Shown: in pieces, positions 8,344-16,671 of the stretch
How positions within the stretch are numbered: position 1 is the first letter of the stretch
Layout: every line of letters starts with the position of its first letter
Origin: an uncultured Parabacteroides sp.
GTDB lineage: Bacteria; Bacteroidota; Bacteroidia; Bacteroidales; Tannerellaceae
NCBI GenBank assembly: GCA_944325345.1
Contig: CALUZV010000009.1
Coordinates: forward strand, 1 to 64,000
Direction of reading: 5' to 3'
Length of the DNA: 64,000 nt
Made by a program: the position numbers and the translations under genes
The notes under the pieces: model-generated
What the model saw: only the letters and a program-made list of their open reading frames with translations
Told to the model about the DNA's origin: nothing
Database searches by the model: none

Positions 8344-8453
8344 CGCCCGGGCGGGTAGCTTCCATTACCCGCCCGGGCAGTTTTTATTACCCGGGCGGGT
8401 AAGTTTGGCTACCCGGGCGGGCAGTTTCAGCTACCCAGGCGGGTATTTTCCCG
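8344..8453. repeat. Array A2: five 22-bp GC-rich units; first two form a terminator
   Basis: Units start at 8344, 8366, 8388, 8410 and 8432, each built on ACCCGGGCGGGT followed by a T-rich tail. The second unit is turned so that the first two make a perfect 13-bp hairpin (8345-8357 with 8366-8378) followed by AGTTTTTATT, a strong Rho-independent terminator for the exbB-DJ-1 operon. The array also lies about 90 bp upstream of the GH127 -7 box. Confidence 0.9.
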
Positions 8454-8545
8454 CATTTGCCTTTTATGAAACAAAAAAACAATCCTTGAACTTGAATTTT
8501 CTAACACTTTTTCATCATGCAGGCATATAAATCGAGGTTTTTATC

Positions 8546-8553
8546 TAATTTTG
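8546..8553 (+). promoter_or_regulatory. -7 promoter box for the GH127 gene
   Basis: TAATTTTG matches TAnnTTTG and lies 35 bp upstream of the ATG. No good -33 TTTG is seen. Confidence 0.6.
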
Positions 8554-8588
8554 CCGCGAGAAATAAATAATCTAAATCATAACCAGAT

Positions 8589-11039
8589 ATGCTGAAACAA
8601 CTCTTTTCATTCACGCTGGCGGGACTCGCACTCGTGTCGTGCCAGCCAAAGGGCGACGGCGATACGGGTGTCTCGCTGGGCAACCCTATTGCCGAAGTTT
8701 CCTTCACCGATGTCCATCTGACGGACAAGTTTTGGGCGCCACGCATCGAGGTTAATCGTACGGTGTCCATCCCTTCTGCCTTTAAACAGTGCGAGTTGAA
8801 CGGAAGGTTTGATAACTTTGCGCTCGCTGGCGGCTTAATCAAGGGCGAACACCAGGGAGATTTTCCCTTCGACGACACAGACCCGTATAAAATCATCGAG
8901 GGAGCTTCTTACTCGTTGGCCGTGCACTACGACCCGAAGCTCGACGCCTACTTAGACAGCGTCATCACCCTCATCGGGGCAGCCCAGGAGCCTGACGGCT
9001 ACTTGACAACCTGCGTAACGAACAAGGCCAAGCGGCTCGAGCGTTGGTGGGGCACGCATCGCTGGGAGAAGCTGAATAGCCACGAGCTTTACAACAGCGG
9101 GCACCTCTACGAAGCTGCCGTAGCCCACTATCAGGCAACGGGTAAGCGTACGCTTTTGGACATCGCTATCAAGAACGCTGACCTGGTATGCAAGGACTTT
9201 GGACCGAATGAGGGGCAGAAGCATGTTCCCTCGGGTCATCCGATTATCGAGATGGGGTTGGCTAAATTATATAAGGTAACGGGAGATAAAAAGTACCTGG
9301 ATATGGCCCGCTACTTCGTCGAGGAAACAGGGCGGGGGACCGACGGACATAAGCTGAACCCCTATAGTCAAGACCACATGCCAATCCTCCAGCAAGAGGA
9401 AATCGTCGGTCATGCGGTTCGTGCCGGCTACCTCTATTCCGGAGTGGCGGACGTAGCTTCCTTGACGCATGATACGGCTTATTTCAACGCCCTCTGCCGT
9501 ATATGGAATAATCTGGCGACCCAGAAGCTCTATATCACAGGGGGAATGGGCTCGCGGGCACAGGGCGAAGGCTTCGGTCCCGGCTATGAGTTGCCGAATC
9601 ATAACGCCTACTGCGAGACATGTGCCTCGATTGCGAATGTATATTGGAACCAGCGTATGTTCCAGGCCACGGGGGATGCGAAGTATATCGACGTGCTTGA
9701 AAGGGCATTATACAACGGAGTGATGTCCGGCGTCTCTCTTTCCGGAGACAAGTTCTTCTATGATAATCCTCTGGAGTCGATGGGGCAGCACGAGCGTGCG
9801 CCTTGGTTCGGATGTGCCTGCTGCCCGGGCAACGTAACCCGCTTTGTCGCCTCCGTCCCGAAATACATTTACGCTACGCTCGACGACAACTTATACGTGA
9901 ACCTATATGTCCAGAGCAACAGCCGGATTGCCCTTCTGGGGGATAGCGTGAGCATCACACAAGAAACCGAATATCCTTGGAATGGCCAGGTGAAGCTGAC
10001 CGTAACGCCGGGCAAGGCCGAGGCTTTCGCCTTGCAAGTCCGCATCCCGAGCTGGCTGAGCGACCGCCCCGTGCCGGGTAGCGACCTCTATACCTTTGCC
10101 GATGCCCAAAAGGAAGCATACACTATCTCGGTGAATGGTAAGAAGGTAAGCACGAAACCTTCGCACGGCTATGTGGAGATTGAGCGGACGTGGAATCCGG
10201 GCGACGTAGTTGAGTTGAACTTCCCGATGGAGGTTCGTCGCATTCAGGCGAACGCGAAGGTGGGAGCGGACGAAGGTCTGATGGCTATTGAACGCGGTCC
10301 GATTATGTACTGTCTGGAGGGCATCGATACGGAAGATAAACATGTCTTCAATAAATATATACCTCAGGATGCGGCATTCTCCGGGGAATATAAGGCTGAT
10401 GTCCTGAATGGCATCTACGAACTCTCGACTACTGCCAAGCAGCTCAACGACAACGGGGAGACTGACCAGGCTGTAGCTCTCATCCCATATTCTACATGGA
10501 ACAACCGGGGCAACGCGGAAATGGCAGTCTGGATTCCGGCCTCAGCTGCCTACGCCCGTCCTACACCGAAGCCGACCATCGCCTCCAGAGCGCATTCCTA
10601 TACGGTTGTGAGCGCGCCTATCCAGAAGGACGGATTGGAGATTGAGCGCCGCGACTATTGCTACGGCGTGAACGACCAGTGGGATCCGAAGAACTCGGCC
10701 GACCTTACCAAGCCGTATTGGTACTTCTGGCTCAAGGAAGGGACGGAGGAGAACATCGAATATGTCTTTGATAAGCCCGAGACTGTCCAGAGCTGTAGCG
10801 TTTACTGGCTCCAGTTCGACCACTACGACGGCGATTATCGCGTCCCGGCTTCATGGAAGATACAATATAAGACGCCCGCAGGCACTTGGCAGGAGGTGGA
10901 AGATGCCGATGCCTACGAATGCAAGGCGGATACCTACAATACCGTTCACTTCAAGCCGGTGAAGACCTCCGGCCTCCGCTTGGTGGTTCAGCTGCAAGAA
11001 GGGGAATCCGGTGGTGTCATCGAATGGAAGGTGGACTAA
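8589..11039 (+). CDS. GH127 family lipoprotein, probable beta-L-arabinofuranosidase
   Basis: GH127 (DUF1680) enzymes release L-arabinofuranose from plant glycans with a cysteine nucleophile held by zinc. This 816-residue protein has a lipoprotein signal ending LALVSC (Cys18), so it is probably anchored in the envelope. The (alpha/alpha)6 barrel carries E343 and C345 in YCETC and C411-C412 in GCACCPGN, matching the Glu-Cys-Cys-Cys zinc/nucleophile set, with E327 at the spacing expected for the acid. After about residue 560 come beta-sandwich domains. The end (YWLQFDHYDGDYRVPASWKI) looks discoidin-like and may bind carbohydrate. No SusCD pair adjoins it. Substrate is inferred from the family. 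Confidence 0.9.
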   Translation: MLKQLFSFTLAGLALVSCQPKGDGDTGVSLGNPIAEVSFTDVHLTDKFWAPRIEVNRTVSIPSAFKQCELNGRFDNFALAGGLIKGEHQGDFPFDDTDPYKIIEGASYSLAVHYDPKLDAYLDSVITLIGAAQEPDGYLTTCVTNKAKRLERWWGTHRWEKLNSHELYNSGHLYEAAVAHYQATGKRTLLDIAIKNADLVCKDFGPNEGQKHVPSGHPIIEMGLAKLYKVTGDKKYLDMARYFVEETGRGTDGHKLNPYSQDHMPILQQEEIVGHAVRAGYLYSGVADVASLTHDTAYFNALCRIWNNLATQKLYITGGMGSRAQGEGFGPGYELPNHNAYCETCASIANVYWNQRMFQATGDAKYIDVLERALYNGVMSGVSLSGDKFFYDNPLESMGQHERAPWFGCACCPGNVTRFVASVPKYIYATLDDNLYVNLYVQSNSRIALLGDSVSITQETEYPWNGQVKLTVTPGKAEAFALQVRIPSWLSDRPVPGSDLYTFADAQKEAYTISVNGKKVSTKPSHGYVEIERTWNPGDVVELNFPMEVRRIQANAKVGADEGLMAIERGPIMYCLEGIDTEDKHVFNKYIPQDAAFSGEYKADVLNGIYELSTTAKQLNDNGETDQAVALIPYSTWNNRGNAEMAVWIPASAAYARPTPKPTIASRAHSYTVVSAPIQKDGLEIERRDYCYGVNDQWDPKNSADLTKPYWYFWLKEGTEENIEYVFDKPETVQSCSVYWLQFDHYDGDYRVPASWKIQYKTPAGTWQEVEDADAYECKADTYNTVHFKPVKTSGLRLVVQLQEGESGGVIEWKVD

Positions 11040-11090
11040 GCCGCGACCTCTCTCCAATAGCTGTTCTATCTGAGTAAGGCAGCAAACAAA

Positions 11091-11133
11091 AGCCCCTCAT
11101 CCCGACTGTTCTTCGTCGTTGGGATGAGGGGCT
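11091..11133. terminator. Bidirectional terminator between convergent genes
   Basis: Perfect 13-bp stem AGCCCCTCATCCC / GGGATGAGGGGCT (11091-11103 with 11121-11133), followed by TTCTTT on plus and preceded by A-rich sequence that gives a T-tail on minus. It serves the GH127 gene (plus) and the DUF4091 gene (minus). Confidence 0.9.
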
Positions 11134-11161
11134 TTCTTTGTTGGTCTTATACCTTATATAA

Positions 11162-12946
11162 TTAGAGCGTGTTCAGGAGGCGGGATAGTTCGTGTATCAT
11201 CTCCGCCGGGTCTTGCTGCGTACGGCTGATGCCTTCGGGCGTGAATTTGGCGACACATTCATTCAGCTTGCGGAGTTTGCCCGTAGCGCCTTTGCCCTCC
11301 AGTTCCTCGCGGAGGATGCGAATCTTCTCGGCATCCTGAATGCCTTCCACAAGGCGTTCGAAGCGGATGCTACTGCGGGGACCGGGATAAATGCTGTAGG
11401 TATCCCCTGCCGCCCACGTGCGGAAACGGGAATCGTGCAGCGGGTCGAGTACCCAACTATTCACCGCCCAACGGAGATACCCATCGTAGCCTCCGGCAAT
11501 GGCGTGAATGGTCGTCCAAGCTGCTTCTGCCGGTTCCGAGAAGGTAAACGTATTCGGCCAGGCTTCAGCACAGCAGGTGTAGAGCGTACTGATTTGTCCG
11601 CGCCGCTCGCGTTCCGCCTTCACGTCCTCGGGGAACTGGTGGCCGTAGGGGATGCTGAGGTAATAGAGGTCTGCCTGGATCTCCTCGTGGTAGTTGCCGG
11701 CCAACGTGATTTTGAAGTCCGGGTCAGCGGCCTTGATGACCTTGATAGCTTCGCGCATTGCCTCCATCGGACGCTCATCCATTGAGATAGCGGTCTTTTC
11801 GAACCATCCTTTCTCACGAAGATGCTTCGCAAAGTCTTTCAAGAAGACACCCCAGTATTCGGCGTAGGCTTTCTCGCCCGGTTTGGTATTGAGGAACTGT
11901 ACGCGGTTGGTCGCCTCGTCGTAGTAGTCGAACGTCAGTGCCCAAGGTATCATCGTGTAGCAACTGATTTGCTGGTCGATGCCTATTCCCAGCATAAATT
12001 CCACCCAGCGGTCGAACACCGCATAATCATACCGCCAAGTCCCGTCTATCTTCTTGATGCGGGTAACCATGCTGTCGAAATGGTCTTCAGTCTGTCCCGC
12101 CCAAGGCTTGTGCATGATGCTGGTGGTGATGGATTTTTGTCCGGCATCGGCCAGCATCTGCATAATCGGGCGCATCAGTTCGAAATGTTCCTCACTCCAG
12201 AGCGGTACGTCGTAGTAACGAGCCACTGCATACGGATTCTGCCATAGATCGAGGTGGAACTTCCAGTCTCGGGGAGCCGGGAGCGTCCGGTTCACCACTT
12301 GCACCTGCACTTGCAGCTGCTGGGGCTGCATCCCTTCGGCCGTCAGCGTCAAAGTTCCCTTATATTTCCCGGCAGGTGTCTCGGCAGGAATCTGAACTTT
12401 CAGCCAAACCGGTTGGACACTGCAAGCGGCAATATCTCTTACCTTAATAATATCTATCGCGTCGGCCACCAGCGATGAATCCCATTGCGATTTGTCGGGT
12501 CTTTCGCCGCAACCGCTCTTTCCGTCTTTGTTCAGCTCGTCTGTCATCACGTAGCGAACAAAACCCGGTGTCAGCGCCGAAGCCGGTATCACATCTTTTC
12601 CCTTTCTCAGGTCCGATACCTCCAGCCGGGCTTGTTTGACATCCGCATCCGCGTAAAAGAGCGCCTGGGCATGGATGCGTTCCCCTTTCCAACCTGTCCC
12701 GCTCCACGTTTTCTCCGTGCGGACATCCGGAACGGTATGCTTCGGATAGCGGACATCGATGGAAGCCCAGGTAAAATGGTTCCCTTTCACCTTTGCTCGC
12801 CAAGTTTCCGGCGTATCGCCCGGCTTCGGGTCGGGTAGTTCGGTGTAGTCTTCTGCGGGATTGACTGTTCCCTGTTGTGCAGACAAAGGCAATGCGATTC
12901 CTACGGTCAGCATCGCCAGCATGATGAGTTGATTTCGTATTTTCAT
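11162..12946 (-). CDS. GH123-like glycoside hydrolase (DUF4091)
   Basis: A 594-residue secreted protein with a signal peptide (MKIRNQLIMLAML to PLSAQ, about residue 24). Residues 60-220 are beta-rich, followed by a TIM-barrel-like region with the acidic pair D390-E391 (AISMDERPM), which fits the Asp-Glu pair used by GH123 N-acetyl-beta-galactosaminidases in substrate-assisted catalysis. The C-terminus has YPGPRSSIRFERLVEGIQ, characteristic of DUF4091. Glycan specificity is inferred only. Its start overlaps the stop of the small membrane-protein gene upstream by 4 bp (ATGA), suggesting translational coupling. Confidence 0.85.
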   Translation of the reverse strand: MKIRNQLIMLAMLTVGIALPLSAQQGTVNPAEDYTELPDPKPGDTPETWRAKVKGNHFTWASIDVRYPKHTVPDVRTEKTWSGTGWKGERIHAQALFYADADVKQARLEVSDLRKGKDVIPASALTPGFVRYVMTDELNKDGKSGCGERPDKSQWDSSLVADAIDIIKVRDIAACSVQPVWLKVQIPAETPAGKYKGTLTLTAEGMQPQQLQVQVQVVNRTLPAPRDWKFHLDLWQNPYAVARYYDVPLWSEEHFELMRPIMQMLADAGQKSITTSIMHKPWAGQTEDHFDSMVTRIKKIDGTWRYDYAVFDRWVEFMLGIGIDQQISCYTMIPWALTFDYYDEATNRVQFLNTKPGEKAYAEYWGVFLKDFAKHLREKGWFEKTAISMDERPMEAMREAIKVIKAADPDFKITLAGNYHEEIQADLYYLSIPYGHQFPEDVKAERERRGQISTLYTCCAEAWPNTFTFSEPAEAAWTTIHAIAGGYDGYLRWAVNSWVLDPLHDSRFRTWAAGDTYSIYPGPRSSIRFERLVEGIQDAEKIRILREELEGKGATGKLRKLNECVAKFTPEGISRTQQDPAEMIHELSRLLNTL

Positions 12947-13359
12947 GAATATTTTCTATTTAAGATTTCCGAATAGATGACAGCTTTCTTCATGTCGTCC
13001 AAGTCGAGCGCGAGGTTGATCCCCTCCGGCTCCTTCTCCGGCTGGAGATTCGTCTCCACCTTCTGCTTCTCCTTCAGTTGGCTGCTGTGGTGCGGCGGCG
13101 TGTGCGGCGGAGTAGGGGCGACGACCTTGGCCGCAGCCTTCCGCTTGCTCTTCCGGGGTACGGCGACCGGCGGGACGGGCTGCGGGACCGGCTCCACCTC
13201 AGTCATCGGCTCCATTTCTTCGGCCGGGAGCTCCTCTGCGTCTGTTTGGGGCTTGTTCATTTTCTGCGCCTCGGCTTTTTGTGCTTTGGAGGTCAAGTAA
13301 CTACCAATGGCGAACATCACGAGGAGGGCAATGAAGAATAAATTTCCGAAGTAATCCAT
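12943..13359 (-). CDS. Small membrane-anchored protein, unknown function
   Basis: I do not recognise this 138-residue protein. It has one N-terminal membrane helix (about residues 4-24, NLFFIALLVMFAIGSYLTS), then a Pro/Glu/Lys-rich low-complexity segment (about 35-110) and a short, more ordered C-terminus (LDLDDMKKAVIYSEILNRKY). The charged part probably faces the cytoplasm or is disordered. It overlaps the start of the DUF4091 gene by 4 bp. A good promoter (TTTG, 20 bp, TAAATTTG) lies just upstream. Confidence 0.75.
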   Translation of the reverse strand: MDYFGNLFFIALLVMFAIGSYLTSKAQKAEAQKMNKPQTDAEELPAEEMEPMTEVEPVPQPVPPVAVPRKSKRKAAAKVVAPTPPHTPPHHSSQLKEKQKVETNLQPEKEPEGINLALDLDDMKKAVIYSEILNRKYS

Positions 13360-13381
13360 AACTTTTTCGTATTTTTGCAGC

Positions 13382-13413
13382 CAAATTTAGAGGATATTCA
13401 GGTATTATACAAA
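13382..13413 (-). promoter_or_regulatory. Promoter for the small membrane protein-DUF4091 operon
   Basis: On the minus strand TTTG (complement of 13410-13413), 20 bp, then TAAATTTG (complement of 13382-13389). This is a complete -33/-7 Bacteroides promoter, giving a short leader before the ATG at 13359. Confidence 0.7.
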
Positions 13414-13464
13414 GATATGCAGCAAATATTTCAAGAAATAATCAATCAGGGAAGAAGACGAGGG

Positions 13465-13555
13465 GATATAAAACTAATAGGAGGTAACTTCACAGCCACC
13501 TCCTACTATTATTAACCAAAACCTTAACTATGAAAAAATTTACGTTTTTTTTGTT
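13465..13555 (-). ncRNA. Small RNA candidate 2 (about 90 nt)
   Basis: The minus strand has the same order as candidate 1: a -7-like box, then TTTTTTCATAGTTAAGG, GGTTAATAAT, an 8-bp hairpin (TAGGAGGT/ACCTCCTA, 13478-13485 with 13498-13505) and a T-rich tail (TTAGTTTTAT). The shared blocks TTTTTCATrGT, TTAAGGTT and GGTTAAyAAT, with different hairpin sequences, suggest paralogous small RNAs. A 27-codon ORF on plus (ATG at 13530) is more likely the antisense image of the start-codon-complementary region than a gene. Confidence 0.55.
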
Positions 13556-13560
13556 CGATG

Positions 13561-13592
13561 CAAAGGTGCACCATTTATTTGGACTGACCAAA
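13561..13592 (-). promoter_or_regulatory. Promoter for small RNA candidate 2
   Basis: On minus, TTTG (complement of 13589-13592), 20 bp, then CACCTTTG (complement of 13561-13568), one mismatch from TAnnTTTG. Confidence 0.5.
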
Positions 13593-13646
13593 TATTTTCG
13601 AGAAAAAAATTAGATATTCGTTTATTTTTAACTTTTATTCAAGATT

Positions 13647-15017
13647 ATGACAGAAAAACAGGCCGCAGCGGACTTAAAATCCACTGCCAAGAGTGATGAA
13701 AAGAAATTGTACATCGAAACCTACGGCTGCCAGATGAACGTCGCCGACAGCGAAGTCGTCGCCTCCATCATGAAGATGGCCGGCTACGAAATGACGGACG
13801 TCATCGCCGATGCCGACGCCATCTTCGTCAACACTTGCTCCGTCCGCGACAACGCCGAGCAGAAAATCTACAGCCGCCTCCAGTATTTCCATTCCTTGAG
13901 GAAGCACAAGAAGGACCTCATCGTCGGCGTCCTCGGCTGCATGGCCGAGCGCGTCAAGGAGAAGCTCCTCGACGAGCACCACGTGAACCTCGTCGCCGGC
14001 CCGGATTCCTACATGGACCTTCCCAACCTCATCGCCGCAGCCGAGCAGGGCGAGAAGGCCATCAACGTCGAGCTTTCCACGACCGAGACTTACCGCGAGG
14101 TCTTGCCCCTCAAGCTCCCTGGCGTCCACATCTCCGGCTTCGTCTCCATCATGCGCGGGTGCAACAACTTCTGCACCTACTGCATCGTGCCCTACACGCG
14201 CGGCAGGGAGCGCAGCCGCGATGTCTATAGTATATTAAAGGAAATACGCGACATGCGCGACAAGGGCTTCCGCGAGGTTACGCTCCTCGGGCAGAATGTG
14301 AACTCCTATTTCTTCGAGAGCGACGGCGGCGACCGGGTGGATTTCCCCGAACTCCTGAAGCGCGTCGCCGAGGCCGTCCCCGAGATGCGCGTCCGCTTCG
14401 TAACCTCCCACCCGAAGGATATGAGCGACGACACCCTCCGCGTCATGGCCTCGCACCCCAACCTCTGCCGCTACATCCACCTCCCGGCGCAGTCCGGCAG
14501 CTCACGTATCCTCCGGATTATGAACCGCAAGTACACCCGCGAGTGGTATCTCGACCGCATCGCCGCCATCCGGCGCATCCTCCCGGACTGTGCCATCTCG
14601 ACCGACCTCTTCTGCGGCTTCCACTCCGAGACGGAGGAGGATTTTGAAGAAACGTTGTCGCTCATGCGCGAGGTGGGCTACGACAGCGCCTACATGTTCA
14701 AGTACTCCGAGCGCCCAGGGACGTACGCGGCCAAGAACCTGCCCGACGACGTGCCCGAGGAGGTGAAAATCCAGCGCCTCCAGCGGATGATCGACCTCCA
14801 GAACCAGCTTTCGGAGGAGAGCAACCTGCGCGACGTCGGCAAGGAGTTCGAGGTCTTGGTCGAGGGCTTCTCCAAACGCTCGCGCGAGCAGCTCTTCGGG
14901 CGGACGAGCCAGAACAAAGTGGTTATTTTCGACAAGAAGGACTTCCATATCGGGCAGTTCATCCGCGTGCGCATCGTCCGGGCAAGCTCGGCGACGCTCT
15001 TCGGGGAGCCGGTGTGA
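13647..15017 (+). CDS. miaB: tRNA-2-methylthio-N6-dimethylallyladenosine synthase
   Basis: MiaB is a radical-SAM methylthiotransferase acting at A37 of tRNAs that read UNN codons. The 456 residues show the UPF0004 domain with cysteines in ETYGCQMNVADSE, NTCSVRDNAEQKI and GVLGCMAER (auxiliary 4Fe-4S cluster), the radical-SAM motif RGCNNFCTYCIVPYTRGRE, and a C-terminal TRAM domain (about 390-456). Length is normal. Codon use is strikingly rich in G/C third positions, which also creates long spurious frames inside the gene. A 42-bp repeat array begins 100 bp after the stop. Confidence 0.97.
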   Translation: MTEKQAAADLKSTAKSDEKKLYIETYGCQMNVADSEVVASIMKMAGYEMTDVIADADAIFVNTCSVRDNAEQKIYSRLQYFHSLRKHKKDLIVGVLGCMAERVKEKLLDEHHVNLVAGPDSYMDLPNLIAAAEQGEKAINVELSTTETYREVLPLKLPGVHISGFVSIMRGCNNFCTYCIVPYTRGRERSRDVYSILKEIRDMRDKGFREVTLLGQNVNSYFFESDGGDRVDFPELLKRVAEAVPEMRVRFVTSHPKDMSDDTLRVMASHPNLCRYIHLPAQSGSSRILRIMNRKYTREWYLDRIAAIRRILPDCAISTDLFCGFHSETEEDFEETLSLMREVGYDSAYMFKYSERPGTYAAKNLPDDVPEEVKIQRLQRMIDLQNQLSEESNLRDVGKEFEVLVEGFSKRSREQLFGRTSQNKVVIFDKKDFHIGQFIRVRIVRASSATLFGEPV

Positions 15018-15117
15018 GAGTTTGATGCTGCGAAGGAGGGGGACGCGGATGACACGGATGACGCGGATTCAATGCTGTTCGGCTCCGGGGGCTTCGCGCC
15101 CTTCTTCGAAGCGTGAA

Positions 15118-15411
15118 AGTCTTCCTTTTAATATGAAAAATACCACTTTCATCGTTACAAGTGGTAATTTTCGTATGAAATTTATCACTTTGCTCGAAGA
15201 AAGTGGTAATTTTCTTTCGAAATTTATCACTTTACTTGAAACAAGTGGTAATTTTCATGTGAAATTTATCACTTCTCTCAAAACAAGTGGTAAATTTGGT
15301 AGCAAATTGAGTACTTCTCCGTGTGGAAGTAGAGAAATTGGTTCCAATTTTACAACTTCTTCATGTAAAAGTGGTCAAGTTGGAAGCTATGTGATGATTT
15401 TCACATCATCA
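15118..15411. repeat. Array A3: seven 42-bp units with inverted half-sites
   Basis: The unit start AGTGG (or a variant) recurs at 15160, 15202, 15244, 15286, 15328 and 15370, exactly 42 bp apart, with a weaker unit at 15118. Each unit holds AGTGGTAATTTTC and, inverted, GAAATTTATCACTT, so hairpins can form within and between units. Because 42 is divisible by three, a 132-codon frame stays open across it (repeat TSGNFxxKFITLLE); I do not call that a gene. The last unit ends 40 bp before the queA start codon. The region 15018-15117 shows nothing else. Confidence 0.9.
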
Positions 15412-15451
15412 AGTGATTAATTATAAGGTTTATTCAGAAAAAACGATAAAG

Positions 15452-16669
15452 ATGTACAACACGAAAGAGATAAGAATCGAAGAATACGACTACCCACTGC
15501 CCGACGAGCGGATAGCCAAGTTCCCGCTCCCGAAGCGAGACGAGTCCAAGCTGCTGGTTTACCGGCAGGGAGCCATCGAAGAGAGCCAGTTTAAGCACGT
15601 CGGCGAATATCTGCCGCAGGATGCGCTGCTGGTATATAACAACACGCGGGTTATCCAAGCGCGCCTCCTCTTCCAGAAGCCGACCGGTGCCCGCATCGAG
15701 GTCTTTTGCCTCGAACCGCACCTGCCGCGCGACTATGCGCAGATTTTCCAGCAAACCAAGGGCTGTAGCTGGATTTGCCTCGTCGGAAACCTGAAAAAAT
15801 GGAAGGAGGGCATGCTGGAGAAGACCGTCGAGGTGCAGGGCACACCCGTCGTCCTCCGCGCCGAGCGGAAGGAGAGCCACGGCGACAGCCACCGCATCGA
15901 CTTCACGTGGGACGACGAGCGATTCACCTTCGCGGACCTGCTCGACGCCGCCGGTGTCTTGCCCATCCCGCCCTACCTGCACCGCGAGACCGAGAAGAGC
16001 GACCTGACGACCTACCAGACGGTCTATTCGAAGATAAAAGGTTCGGTCGCCGCACCCACGGCGGGTCTGCACTTCACGCCCGAAGTTCTGGCCGACATCG
16101 ACCGGCGCGGCATCCGGCGCGAGGAGGTAACGCTCCACGTCGGGGCAGGGACCTTCAAGCCCGTGAAGAGCGAGACCATCGAGGGGCACGAGATGCATAC
16201 GGAATATATCTCGGTGAAACGGAGCACGATAGCGAACATCCAGCAGAAGTTGGGGCACATCATTGCCGTCGGGACGACCTCCGTCCGCACGCTGGAGAGC
16301 CTGTACTACATGGGCGTCATCCTCGCGGACAACAAAGACGCCTCAAGCGACGAGCTGGTGGTGAAACAGTGGTATCCCTACGACGCGGGGCATAATCAGC
16401 TCTCCGCCCACGATGCGCTGCAAAACATTTTGGATTATCTGGACAGGCACGGGCTGGAGGCGCTGGTCAGCGCGACGCAGATCATCATCGCCCCGGGCTA
16501 TGACTTCCACATCGTGCGGGGGATGATCACGAATTTCCATCAACCGAAGAGCACCTTGTTGCTGCTGATATCGGCGTTTGTGAAAGGGGATTGGCGGAGC
16601 ATCTATGATTATGCCTTGGCGAACGGGTTTCGGTTTTTGAGCTATGGGGACAGCTCGCTGTTGATGTAA
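15452..16669 (+). CDS. QueA family protein, first paralogue (405 aa)
   Basis: S-adenosylmethionine:tRNA ribosyltransferase-isomerase family; QueA moves the ribosyl group of SAM to 7-aminomethyl-7-deazaguanine in tRNA to make epoxyqueuosine. This copy keeps the canonical QueA motifs YNNTRVIQARL, VAAPTAGLHF, TLHVGAGTFKPV, EGHEMHTEY, AVGTTSVRTLES, ITNFHQPKSTLLLL and FLSYGDSS, but is about 50 residues longer than E. coli QueA, mainly from insertions in the first half and near 300-320. I start it at ATG 15452 (MYNTKEIRIEEYDY); the in-frame ATG at 15413 lies at the edge of the repeat array. A second paralogue lies at 22.3 kb, so which one makes queuosine is open. Confidence 0.88.
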   Translation: MYNTKEIRIEEYDYPLPDERIAKFPLPKRDESKLLVYRQGAIEESQFKHVGEYLPQDALLVYNNTRVIQARLLFQKPTGARIEVFCLEPHLPRDYAQIFQQTKGCSWICLVGNLKKWKEGMLEKTVEVQGTPVVLRAERKESHGDSHRIDFTWDDERFTFADLLDAAGVLPIPPYLHRETEKSDLTTYQTVYSKIKGSVAAPTAGLHFTPEVLADIDRRGIRREEVTLHVGAGTFKPVKSETIEGHEMHTEYISVKRSTIANIQQKLGHIIAVGTTSVRTLESLYYMGVILADNKDASSDELVVKQWYPYDAGHNQLSAHDALQNILDYLDRHGLEALVSATQIIIAPGYDFHIVRGMITNFHQPKSTLLLLISAFVKGDWRSIYDYALANGFRFLSYGDSSLLM

Positions 16670-16671
16670 AA

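Noticed and set aside
13530..13613. 27-codon ORF starting ATGAAAAAATTTACG on plus
   Set aside because: It is the complement of the small-RNA 5' region, and a shorter similar ORF appears at the other small-RNA locus with a different sequence.
15022..15420. 132-codon ORF with TSGNF-type repeats
   Set aside because: It lies wholly in array A3 and its tail; the frame is open because the 42-bp period is a multiple of three. No known family.
15434..16258. 274-codon ORF on minus, opposite the queA-like gene
   Set aside because: Shadow of a G/C-ending gene with intact QueA motifs.
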